A stretch of 10,832 bases of DNA from GCA-2718845 sp913041905 (GTDB lineage: Bacteria; Pseudomonadota; Gammaproteobacteria; GCA-002705445; GCA-002716945). The stretch is from assembly GCA_913041905.1 (NCBI GenBank), contig CAJWJQ010000035.1:1-10832 (forward strand), read 5' to 3'. The translations under genes and the position numbers were made by a program. The first letter of the stretch is position 1, and every line of letters starts with the position of its first letter. Below the pieces are notes generated by a model. That model was not told where the DNA came from and made no database searches. It saw only the letters and a list, made by a program, of their open reading frames with translations. Positions 1-6,456 of the stretch are shown here, one piece after another.

Positions 1-167
1 TTGGTATTGATAGGCTAACTATGATTCTTTTAAAGTTAGATACTATACGTGAAACTATAGCTTTTCCTAAGACACAGTCAGCATCTTGTTTGATGACCAA
101 TGCGCCATCATCTGTTGATAAAACTCAACTCAAAGAATTATCTATTTCAATAACAAAACCTAAATAA
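1..167 (+). CDS. aspS: Aspartyl-tRNA synthetase, C-terminal end (partial)
   Basis: Only the last 54 codons are inside the window, read in the frame whose first complete codon is at base 3 and ending in TAA at 165-167. The translation opens with GIDRL, continues through an IRETIAFPKTQSASC-like stretch and ends after a short basic tail. This is the class II signature at the end of bacterial AspRS: GIDRL is motif 3 and its arginine contacts ATP, and the IR-x-x-IAFPK segment follows it in the family. The enzyme charges tRNA-Asp (or tRNA-Asp/Asn) in the cytoplasm. nadA follows after four bases, so the two are probably co-transcribed. Whether the protein is the discriminating or non-discriminating form cannot be judged from this fragment. 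Confidence 0.93.
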   Translation, partial: GIDRLTMILLKLDTIRETIAFPKTQSASCLMTNAPSSVDKTQLKELSISITKPK

Positions 168-171
168 TATT

Positions 172-1152
172 ATGAAATATTCTCAATATTTAGATAAAAC
201 TAAAACATTATTAAAAGAGAATAATGCAAAACTTATTGCACACTATTATGTGGATAAGGCTGTACAGCGTTTAGCAGAGGATACAGGAGGTTTTGTAAGT
301 GATAGTTTAGAAATGGCTAGATATGGAACTGAACAAAAGGAAACAACTTTAATTGTAGCTGGCGTTAAATTTATGGGTGAAACAGCAAAAATCTTAAACC
401 CCAATAAAAGAATATTGGTTTTAGATCATGAGGCCACTTGCTCATTAGATGAGGGTTGTAACTATGAAGAATTTAAAAATTTTTGTAAAAAAAACAAAGA
501 CAGAGAAGTAGTTGTATATGCAAATACAAGCGCAAAAGTTAAATCAATTGCAGATTGGGTTGTTACATCAAGTATAGCCGTATCTTTAGTAGAACATTTA
601 ACTTCTTTAGGAAAAAAATTAATTTGGGGGCCAGATAAATATTTAGGCAATTATATTATAGATCATACTGGAGCAGATATGTTACTGTGGAACGGATCAT
701 GTGTTGTCCATGAAGAATATAAAACTAGAGAGCTTAAGCAATTAATATTAAAATACCCAAATTGTGAAGTTTTAGTACACCCTGAATCTCCAAGAAGTAT
801 AATACAACTAGCTGACGTTGTTGGCTCTACTACAAAATTAATTGAAGCATCAAAAGTAAGTAATAAAAAATATATAATTGTTGCTACAGAAAAAGGAATT
901 TTTTATCAAATGAAAAAATACTCTCCTAACAAAATATTCTTAGAAGCTCCAACAGCAGGAGAAGGAGCAAATTGCAAGAGTTGTGGTAGGTGTCCATGGA
1001 TGAAATTAAATACAGTAGATAAAATACTTAACATTTTTAACTCAAAGGAAAATGAAATTATATTATCTAACGATATAATTGAAAAATCTAATAAACCTAT
1101 TCAAAGAATGATACATTTTAGAACTAAGCAATTTATTAATAAGGCATCATAA
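172..1152 (+). CDS. nadA: Quinolinate synthase NadA
   Basis: This 326-residue protein condenses iminoaspartate with dihydroxyacetone phosphate to quinolinate, the de novo NAD precursor, using an oxygen-sensitive [4Fe-4S] cluster. The family blocks appear in order: HYYVDKAVQ (24-32), a VSDSLEMAR block (42-50), KFMGETAKIL (66-75), SLDEGC (91-96), YANTSAKVKS (116-125), GPDKYLGN (153-160), VHPESP (202-207) and CKSCGRCPWM (268-277). C90, C177 and C274 are spaced 87 and 97 residues apart, exactly as the E. coli cluster ligands C113, C200 and C297. The protein is slightly shorter than E. coli NadA at the N terminus but otherwise complete. The ATG is four bases after the aspS stop and lacks a clear Shine-Dalgarno, suggesting translation within the aspS transcript. 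nadB, the usual partner supplying iminoaspartate, is not in the window. Confidence 0.97.
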   Translation: MKYSQYLDKTKTLLKENNAKLIAHYYVDKAVQRLAEDTGGFVSDSLEMARYGTEQKETTLIVAGVKFMGETAKILNPNKRILVLDHEATCSLDEGCNYEEFKNFCKKNKDREVVVYANTSAKVKSIADWVVTSSIAVSLVEHLTSLGKKLIWGPDKYLGNYIIDHTGADMLLWNGSCVVHEEYKTRELKQLILKYPNCEVLVHPESPRSIIQLADVVGSTTKLIEASKVSNKKYIIVATEKGIFYQMKKYSPNKIFLEAPTAGEGANCKSCGRCPWMKLNTVDKILNIFNSKENEIILSNDIIEKSNKPIQRMIHFRTKQFINKAS

Positions 1153-1866
1153 ATGGCGGGGCATAGTAAATGGGCTAATATACAACATAGAAAGAAAGCC
1201 CAGGATAATAAAAGAGGAAAAGTATTTACGAAAATAATTAGAGAAATTAGCGTTGCTACTAAGATTGGAGGAGCAGATATTTCTTCTAATTCAAGACTGA
1301 GACTTGCAATAACAAAAGCAAACGCAGTAAATGTCCCAAAAGATACTCTTGAAAGAGCAATTAAAAAAGCATCTGGTCAAAACAATGAAAATTATGATGA
1401 AATCATGTATGAAGGTTATGGACCTAAGGGTATTGCAATCATCATGGAATGTTTAACTGATAACAAAAATAGAACAGTATCAGAAATTAGAAATGTTCTT
1501 TCTAAAAATGGTGGCAGCTTAGGGACTAATGGATCTGTTTCACATTTATTTAGAAAAGTTGGCGTAATGAAATTGCTAAACATTACAGAAGATGACTTAT
1601 TAATACATATGGATAATGTTGAATTAATAGATTTTGAGATTATTGATAATGATTGTATTGTATTTATGAAACCTAATGAGCTTTTTAATATAAAAAAATA
1701 TTTTGATTCTAATAATTTTGAAGTTCAGGATGAAGAAATTATTATGGACCCTTTAACAATTATAGATATTAATAAGGATGATGAGACAAAAATTATAAAC
1801 CTTTCTAGTAAAATTGAGGAGATAGATGATGTTCAGAATGTATACATGAACATTAATCTTAGTTAA
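1153..1866 (+). CDS. yebC: YebC/PmpR/TACO1-family protein
   Basis: The 237-residue product opens with the family signature MAGHSKWANIQHRKKAQD, followed by the basic GKVFTKIIREI segment. It then carries the NVPKDTLERAIKKASG block and the EGYGPKGIAIIMECLTDNKNRT block, and ends in an acidic C-terminal domain. Members were first described as DNA-binding regulators (PmpR). More recent work on the family, including human TACO1, supports a ribosome-associated role that relieves stalling at difficult motifs such as polyproline; which role applies here is not visible in the sequence. Length is near the usual 240-250. The ATG directly abuts the nadA TAA with no spacer, and AAGG at 1141-1144 inside nadA could serve as a ribosome site. 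A place between aspS and ruvC is the common gammaproteobacterial setting, except that nadA has been inserted here. Confidence 0.96.
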   Translation: MAGHSKWANIQHRKKAQDNKRGKVFTKIIREISVATKIGGADISSNSRLRLAITKANAVNVPKDTLERAIKKASGQNNENYDEIMYEGYGPKGIAIIMECLTDNKNRTVSEIRNVLSKNGGSLGTNGSVSHLFRKVGVMKLLNITEDDLLIHMDNVELIDFEIIDNDCIVFMKPNELFNIKKYFDSNNFEVQDEEIIMDPLTIIDINKDDETKIINLSSKIEEIDDVQNVYMNINLS

Positions 1867-1871
1867 ATTTC

Positions 1872-2369
1872 ATGTCTATAATACTAGGAATAGATCCAGG
1901 AACCAATATTACCGGATTTGGTATTATAGAATTATCAGACCATGAAATTAAGTATATTTTTCATTCAATTATTAAGACGGGATTAAAGAATAAATATACA
2001 ACTAAACTTGCTACAATCAATGAGGAAACTGAAAAAATTATAAATGATTTTAAACCCGACCATGTCGCTATAGAGTCTGTTTTTTTTAGTGTAAATGCTG
2101 GCACTGCAATTAAATTAGGACAAGCCAGAGGGGCGGCTATATGTGCTTGCAGTAGAGCAGGATTAGAAATTTTTGAATATAGCCCAAGAAAAGTAAAACT
2201 TATGGTTACTGATAGTGGAGCATCAGATAAATTACAATTACAAAAAAAAGTAAAAAACATACTTAAAATAAGAAGGCAATTAGAAATAGATGCATCTGAC
2301 GCATTAGGAGTCGCAATTTGTCATAGTATAATAATACGTGATGATGATAAAGATGTTGAATGTATTTAA
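1872..2369 (+). CDS. ruvC: Crossover junction endodeoxyribonuclease RuvC
   Basis: This 165-residue protein is the dimeric, Mg-dependent nuclease that resolves Holliday junctions. The RNase H-like acidic residues are all present: D8 in ILGIDPGTNITG, E68 in HVAIESVFF, and D140 and D143 in EIDASDALGVAICH. The conserved NAGTAIKLGQARGAA helix lies at 75-89. The segment at 113-120 (TDSGASDK) is a slightly divergent form of the usual T-G-x-G-x-A-x-K loop, with the first glycine replaced by aspartate; the protein otherwise looks intact. It starts five bases after the yebC stop without an evident Shine-Dalgarno. ruvA and ruvB, normally directly downstream, are absent, and queE takes their place. RuvAB would therefore have to be encoded elsewhere for canonical branch migration. 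Confidence 0.96.
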   Translation: MSIILGIDPGTNITGFGIIELSDHEIKYIFHSIIKTGLKNKYTTKLATINEETEKIINDFKPDHVAIESVFFSVNAGTAIKLGQARGAAICACSRAGLEIFEYSPRKVKLMVTDSGASDKLQLQKKVKNILKIRRQLEIDASDALGVAICHSIIIRDDDKDVECI

Positions 2370-2372
2370 ATT

Positions 2373-3011
2373 ATGAACTCATTAATAGTAAATGAAATTT
2401 TTTATTCTATCCAAGGCGAAAGTCTTACCACTGGGGTACCTACTGTTTTTGTACGATTAACCGGATGCCCTTTAAGATGCTCATATTGTGATACAGAGTA
2501 TGCTTTTACCGAAGGAAAAAAAATGTCTTTTGATGAGATTATTTCGTCAGTTAATAAGTATAACTGTAAAAATATAACAGTAACAGGAGGAGAACCTCTG
2601 GCACAAAAAAATACTTTATTATTTCTTGATAAGATTAGTAACTCATATGAAGTTTCTTTAGAGACGAGTAACGCTTTATCTATAAAAGGTATAAATAAAA
2701 AAATAACCATAGTTCTCGATATAAAAACACCTAATTCCAATGAATCAGATAAAAATATTATAGGTAATTATAAATATTTAAAAAAAGATGACCAAGTAAA
2801 ATTTGTTATTTGCGAGTTAGAGGATTACTACTGGGCAAAGGATTACATATTTAATAATAAACTATGTGAAATTTGTAATATCTTAATAAGCCCTAGTCAT
2901 GGTGAAATGAGTTTAGAGAGGTTAGCTAATCAAATTTTATTAGATAATTTGCCAGCAAGACTTCAAGTACAATTACATAAATTTATTTGGAGCGATGAAC
3001 GTGGAAAATAA
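2373..3011 (+). CDS. queE: 7-carboxy-7-deazaguanine synthase QueE
   Basis: This 212-residue radical SAM enzyme converts 6-carboxytetrahydropterin to 7-carboxy-7-deazaguanine, the ring contraction step of queuosine biosynthesis. It begins with the family's EIFYSIQGES segment (8-16). The cluster-binding C-x3-C-x2-C is at C32, C36 and C39 (GCPLRCSYCDTEYAF), and the SAM-contacting GGEP is at 72-75. Later conserved patches are SLETSNA, DIKTPNS, SPSHGE and the terminal QVQLHKFIW. Length is typical of the roughly 210-220-residue proteobacterial form. It begins three bases after ruvC, and its 3' end overlaps queC. QueD (the preceding enzyme) and QueF, QueA and QueG (later steps) are not here. The whole pathway is therefore implied rather than shown. 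Confidence 0.95.
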   Translation: MNSLIVNEIFYSIQGESLTTGVPTVFVRLTGCPLRCSYCDTEYAFTEGKKMSFDEIISSVNKYNCKNITVTGGEPLAQKNTLLFLDKISNSYEVSLETSNALSIKGINKKITIVLDIKTPNSNESDKNIIGNYKYLKKDDQVKFVICELEDYYWAKDYIFNNKLCEICNILISPSHGEMSLERLANQILLDNLPARLQVQLHKFIWSDERGK

Positions 3012-3684
3012 ATCAGAAGCATTAGTTTTATTTTCAGGAGGTTTAGATTCAACTACAACTCTAGCTATTGCTAAAACAGCAGGATATAAAATCACAGCGC
3101 TTACAATAAATTATAAACAAAGACACATCTATGAGGTTGAGGCTAGCAAGAAAATAATCTCAAAAATACCAGATATACAACATATTATATTTGATATTGA
3201 TTTGTCTAAAATAGGAGGATCAGCTCTCACTGATGATAAAATTAATGTACCAACTAATGAAACTTCAGGTATACCCATAACATATGTTCCAGCTAGAAAT
3301 ATAATTTTTTTATCAATTGCTTCATCTTTTGCAGAAAAACATTCCATAACAAATATTTTTATTGGCGTTAATGCGATAGACTATTCAGGCTACCCTGATT
3401 GTAGACCAGAATTTATTTCTTCTTTTCAAAATACAATAAATTTAGGCACAAAAACCGGCATAGAAGGCAACTCAATTAAAATACATACACCTCTTATAAA
3501 TTTAACAAAATCCGAAATTATAACAAAAGGAGCTAATTTAGGCGTAGATTATTCGAAAACTATTTCATGTTATAACCCTTCTCATTTAGGAGAAGCATGC
3601 GGTGTGTGTGATTCATGTAGGTTTAGAAAAAAAGGGTTTTTAGATGCTGGGGTTAATGATAGTACAATTTATAAAAAAATATAA
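2995..3684 (+). CDS. queC: 7-cyano-7-deazaguanine (preQ0) synthase QueC
   Basis: This 229-residue ATP-dependent enzyme converts the QueE product to preQ0. The PP-loop SGGLDS at 14-19 binds ATP. Downstream are INYKQRH (38-44), YVPARNIIFLSIA (97-109), GVNAIDYSGYPDCRPEF (124-140), and the zinc site with C192, C202, C205 and C208 in the SCYNPSHLGEACGVCDSC region. All are QueC hallmarks, and the length is normal. The start is uncertain: ATG at 2995 overlaps queE by 17 bases, but GGAG at 2989-2992 is only two bases from it. The in-frame GTG at 3001 sits eight bases after GGAG, a better spacing, and would remove only Met-Asn. The overlap with queE suggests translational coupling. It appears to be the last gene of the left transcript, because a promoter-like sequence follows. 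Confidence 0.96.
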   Translation: MNVENKSEALVLFSGGLDSTTTLAIAKTAGYKITALTINYKQRHIYEVEASKKIISKIPDIQHIIFDIDLSKIGGSALTDDKINVPTNETSGIPITYVPARNIIFLSIASSFAEKHSITNIFIGVNAIDYSGYPDCRPEFISSFQNTINLGTKTGIEGNSIKIHTPLINLTKSEIITKGANLGVDYSKTISCYNPSHLGEACGVCDSCRFRKKGFLDAGVNDSTIYKKI

Positions 3685-3691
3685 AAAAATA

Positions 3692-3720
3692 ATGTTAATA
3701 TTACCATTTGCTAATATAAT
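3692..3720 (+). promoter_or_regulatory. Candidate sigma70-type promoter for the YeeE-family carrier
   Basis: In the 71-base gap between queC and the carrier, a perfect TATAAT lies at 3715-3720. An ATGTTA hexamer (three matches to TTGACA) lies 17 bases upstream at 3692-3697. Transcription would begin around 3727, leaving a leader of about 29 bases with the ribosome site in it. The surroundings are very AT-rich, so a chance TATAAT is quite possible. Confidence 0.4.
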
Positions 3721-3746
3721 TAGATAAATTTAATTTATTACAAATT

Positions 3747-3751
3747 AGGAG
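3747..3751 (+). promoter_or_regulatory. Ribosome binding site of the YeeE-family carrier
   Basis: AGGAG is followed by four T residues and then the ATG at 3756. It is one of the few clear Shine-Dalgarno sequences in this window and supports this start, although the spacing is on the short side. Confidence 0.6.
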
Positions 3752-3755
3752 TTTT

Positions 3756-4955
3756 ATGGAAGCTAGTTCTTTTCAATTATTGTTATATACCGCATTACTA
3801 GGGTTTATTCTGGGATATGTGATTAATAAAACAAATTTTTGCACAATGGGAGCTGTTTCAGACTGGGTAAATATTGGCGACTTATCTAGATTTAAAGCAT
3901 GGCTATTAGCAGGCTCTGTGGCAATTTTTGGTGTAACAATATTTGAGTTCTTTAACCTTATGAGCGTGACAGAATCAAGAATACCATACACTAATTCAGT
4001 ATTTTTTTGGCCAAGATATATTTTTGGTGGAATACTTTTTGGTATTGGCATGACTTACACAAGTGGTTGTGGAAATAAGGTCCTTATAAGATTAGGGGGA
4101 GGAAATCTTAAATCATTGTTTGTTTTAATCATTGCTGGTCTAATGGCTTATCTAATGACTAGGACGGATTTTTATGGAATTGTATTTCATAGCTGGATGA
4201 GACCAATTAGCCCAGACTTAGCTACATTAGGAATTAATGACCAATCATTGCCAACTTTATTATCTGCAATTATACCTTATGCTAATTATGAATATTTTAA
4301 ACTTAGCATAGGATTGCTAATATCATTTTTTATATTTATATTTATTTTTCAATCAGGAAATTTTAAAAATTCTGATCATATTTTTGCAGGAACAACAGTT
4401 GGTTTTGTAGTTGTTATAGCATGGTATATAACTGGTGGATCATTAGGACAGGATTGGATTGAGGCAAATAATTTTTTGGATGCTCCTCTCCCAGGAGTAG
4501 GAATTCAATCTTTTACATTTATAAACCCTATGGGCGAAACCCTTATCTTTTTTAATAACTCTGCAAATATTTTTTATCTAACATTTGGAGTTACTGCTCT
4601 TTTATCAGTAATTCTAGGTTCTTTTGTTTATGCTATTATATCTAATAATTTTAGGATAGAATGGTTTGCTTCTAAATCAGATTTTTTTAGACATGTTATT
4701 GGAGCTGTGTTAATTGGAATTGGGGGAGTGCTAGCATTAGGTTGTACTATAGGGCAAGGAGTTACTGGAATATCAACTCTTGCATTAGGATCATTTGTAA
4801 CTTTAGCATCTATAATTCTAGGCGCTGCAATCACGATGAAAATAGAGTATTACCAAGCAGTCTATGAAGATTGTTCTTTTTTTGATAGGCTAAGGTCTTC
4901 ATTAGCTGATTTGAATTTAATACCAAATAAGTTCAGGAGACTTGAAAAAATATAA
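3756..4955 (+). CDS. YeeE/YedE-family inner-membrane sulfur-compound carrier
   Basis: The 399-residue protein is strongly hydrophobic, with about ten membrane segments, roughly at 7-23, 47-66, 86-104, 119-137, 165-175, 181-199, 209-227, 272-296, 312-333 and 340-362. It carries the hallmark patches of YeeE/YedE (PF04143): NKTNFCTMGAVSDW (24-37), GGILFGIGMTYTSGCGNK (91-108) and LGCTIGQGVTGISTLALGS (328-346). The two halves resemble each other, as expected for a pseudo-symmetric carrier. Characterised members such as TsuA import thiosulfate through a chain of cysteines. Here the only cysteines are C29, C105, C330 and C373. Proximity to soxXYZA and tusA fits thiosulfate or sulfur uptake, but the substrate is inferred. 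It has its own promoter-like sequence and ribosome site, and its stop codon is one base from a tRNA gene. It could alternatively move another reduced sulfur species or act as a sulfur-transfer partner. Confidence 0.88.
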   Translation: MEASSFQLLLYTALLGFILGYVINKTNFCTMGAVSDWVNIGDLSRFKAWLLAGSVAIFGVTIFEFFNLMSVTESRIPYTNSVFFWPRYIFGGILFGIGMTYTSGCGNKVLIRLGGGNLKSLFVLIIAGLMAYLMTRTDFYGIVFHSWMRPISPDLATLGINDQSLPTLLSAIIPYANYEYFKLSIGLLISFFIFIFIFQSGNFKNSDHIFAGTTVGFVVVIAWYITGGSLGQDWIEANNFLDAPLPGVGIQSFTFINPMGETLIFFNNSANIFYLTFGVTALLSVILGSFVYAIISNNFRIEWFASKSDFFRHVIGAVLIGIGGVLALGCTIGQGVTGISTLALGSFVTLASIILGAAITMKIEYYQAVYEDCSFFDRLRSSLADLNLIPNKFRRLEKI

Positions 4956-4956
4956 T

Positions 4957-5029
4957 GGGGCGTTAGCTCAGTTGGTAGAGCAGTGGCCTTTTAAGCCATT
5001 TGTCACAGGTTCGAATCCTGTACGCCCTA
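4957..5029 (+). tRNA. tRNA-Lys (anticodon TTT)
   Basis: The 73-base sequence folds as a canonical cloverleaf. The acceptor stem is GGGGCGT with ACGCCCT, its first pair being G-U. The D arm is GCTC/GAGC around AGTTGGTA, the anticodon stem GTGGC/GCCAT encloses CTTTTAA, and the T arm ACAGG/CCTGT encloses TTCGAAT. The discriminator base is A. The anticodon UUU reads AAA and AAG lysine codons, AAA being very common in these genes. The CCA end is not encoded (TAT follows), so it must be added by CCA nucleotidyltransferase. The gene begins one base after the carrier's stop codon, so the tRNA may be released from a longer transcript. In Pseudomonas a tRNA-Lys also lies downstream of queC and is a known island integration site. 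Confidence 0.97.
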
Positions 5030-5031
5030 TA

Positions 5032-5037
5032 TATAAT
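5032..5037 (+). promoter_or_regulatory. TATAAT directly upstream of the hydrolase gene (possible -10)
   Basis: A perfect TATAAT lies between the tRNA 3' end (5029) and the hydrolase ATG (5045). If used as a -10 element, initiation would fall at about the A of the ATG, giving a leaderless mRNA. No good -35 exists; the best match, TTCGAA, lies inside the tRNA T arm. It may equally be AT-rich chance sequence. Confidence 0.25.
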
Positions 5038-5044
5038 AATAATT

Positions 5045-5932
5045 ATGAAGAATCTGCTAGCAACATTTCTTATATTATTTTCAACATATGGTTTTGCAGA
5101 CGAGGTTAAATTAAAAGATCTAAATGGTTTTTATTCTTCTGGTGTAACAAAATCTAAGTCAATAGCTATGATTCTTCATGGTACTCGTGGCCATCAAAAT
5201 TTAGAAATAGTAACCTCTTTAAGAGATTCGTTATTAGAAAATTATATAGATTCTCTTACTATTAATTTAAGTTATGGAATACAAAATAGGGCTAATGATT
5301 TTCTTTCATGTGATATAGAACATACACACAAACAGTCTGAATCTCAAAAAGAAATTAAATTATGGTATGAGTATGTGAAAAAAATGGGGTATGAAAAAAT
5401 ATATCTTATTGGACATTCTAGAGGTGGTTTAGATATGATTAACTTTTATGAAAGGTTAGATAAAAACAATAAAACATTTATAAGTTCAATATTTTTGCTA
5501 GCACCTATTTCAGATGGTTGGGAAGATACCAGTATGGATTATAAAGAAAAATATAATATTGATCTTAGGCGTTTAATAAATGAGCCAACTAAGAAATTAT
5601 CAATTAATTTTTTGGGCTGTGAAAATGCAACCGTTTATAGTGATTCATTTTTAGATTATTATTATATTTTTGTTGATGCTCAGGGATTTCAAGCTCATGA
5701 AGATATATATGATCGTGCTTTAAATCTACATCTAGTTAATACTTTGAGTAAAGTACATGTTATAACAGCCTCGGAAGACACTATTGCTCCGGATACTTAT
5801 GAAAGGGTTAATGATATTACGAAATTTAGAAAAAATATTGAATTACACATGGTTGATGGCGCCGATCATTTTTTTAGAGATATATATTTTGATGATCTTA
5901 TGGATATTTTATTAGAAGCTACTACTGAATAG
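5045..5932 (+). CDS. Secreted alpha/beta hydrolase, substrate unknown
   Basis: The 295-residue product begins with a Sec signal peptide: MKN, a hydrophobic LLATFLILFSTYG stretch, and probable cleavage after A18. An oxyanion-loop HG motif (LHGTRGH) is at 45-46, and the nucleophile elbow GHSRGG places Ser125 as catalytic. D245 (TASEDTIAP) and H275 (DGADHFF) are in the right order and distance to complete a Ser-Asp-His triad. A periplasmic esterase, lipase or peptidase-like role is possible, but no specific family is recognised. The ATG at 5045 is chosen because it starts the signal peptide; upstream in-frame starts lie within the tRNA gene. There is no Shine-Dalgarno. The 3' end overlaps the oppositely oriented lipoprotein gene by 11 bases. 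The gene separates the tRNA from the sox operon, and its link to sulfur metabolism, if any, is unknown. Confidence 0.85.
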   Translation: MKNLLATFLILFSTYGFADEVKLKDLNGFYSSGVTKSKSIAMILHGTRGHQNLEIVTSLRDSLLENYIDSLTINLSYGIQNRANDFLSCDIEHTHKQSESQKEIKLWYEYVKKMGYEKIYLIGHSRGGLDMINFYERLDKNNKTFISSIFLLAPISDGWEDTSMDYKEKYNIDLRRLINEPTKKLSINFLGCENATVYSDSFLDYYYIFVDAQGFQAHEDIYDRALNLHLVNTLSKVHVITASEDTIAPDTYERVNDITKFRKNIELHMVDGADHFFRDIYFDDLMDILLEATTE

Positions 5933-6443
5933 TAAATGGCTCTTCACTTTCAGTTGAATTACCAGAATCTATATTGAGATTTCTATTAATTGTTGTATCT
6001 GTTTTTGGCCCAATTGTAATTTCTGAAGAAGAGCTATCAAGAAATTTTCTATCTACTTTGATGGTTGCGAATCTATCTTCTTTATCAAAATTCATTAATA
6101 TAAAATCACTTCTTACAATAGCAATTTCAGACCATCCATCATCTCTCATGTTTATTCTATAGAATGACACTACATCGTCTGCAGGCGTGTCATGTAATAA
6201 ATAGAGTACTCCGGTAAATCTTTGACCTTCTCCAAAAATAATAGTTTTATCAACTAAATATTTCGAATTTTCAGGTATAGGTATGGCAATTTGTAGACGC
6301 TTGTTAAGATTTAACTCTTTGACTTCTGAACTACCTTCATCTGAATCTGAAGAAAACATACCATCCATAGTCGCGCATGATGAGACCATAATTGATAAAC
6401 CAAAAATTAATACTATATTCTTAATGTTTTTTAAATCAATCAT
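5922..6443 (-). CDS. Putative outer-membrane lipoprotein downstream of soxA
   Basis: The 173-residue product starts with a lysine-containing N terminus, a hydrophobic segment at 10-19 and a lipobox ending VSSC, so C23 would be lipidated. The following alanine predicts sorting to the outer membrane. A serine/acid-rich linker (about 29-39) leads to a compact domain of about 45-130 with the striking segment FYRINMRDDGW, then a hydrophilic tail rich in T, N and S. An F-Y-R-x-x-M-x-x-x-G-W pattern occurs in several uncharacterised proteobacterial lipoproteins, but I do not recognise a function. The ATG at 6443 is chosen over one at 6479 because it precedes the signal sequence directly and avoids overlap with soxA. 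It starts 13 bases after soxA in the same direction, so it is probably the last gene of the sox operon. It could aid outer-membrane anchoring or assembly, but that is a guess. Confidence 0.78.
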   Translation of the reverse strand: MIDLKNIKNIVLIFGLSIMVSSCATMDGMFSSDSDEGSSEVKELNLNKRLQIAIPIPENSKYLVDKTIIFGEGQRFTGVLYLLHDTPADDVVSFYRINMRDDGWSEIAIVRSDFILMNFDKEDRFATIKVDRKFLDSSSSEITIGPKTDTTINRNLNIDSGNSTESEEPFTIQ

Positions 6444-6456
6444 ATGCCAATTGTAC

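Noticed and set aside
1961..2260. 99-codon open frame on the minus strand
   Set aside because: It is antisense to ruvC with no family motif or ribosome site; cysteine- and phenylalanine-rich composition mirrors AT-rich coding on the other strand.
2402..2740. 112-codon open frame on the minus strand
   Set aside because: It lies wholly inside queE, which has all its catalytic motifs; no recognisable protein features, so it is an antisense shadow.
3685..3755. Intrinsic terminator after queC
   Set aside because: A-rich runs and a small TTAATATTA palindrome are present, but there is no GC-containing stem followed by T residues.
3773..4051. 92-codon open frame on the minus strand
   Set aside because: It is antisense to the membrane carrier, with no motif or initiation signal.
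5000..5044. N-terminal extension of the hydrolase from a TTG at 5000
   Set aside because: It would begin inside the tRNA-Lys gene and put 15 residues ahead of a complete signal peptide; ATG 5045 is better.
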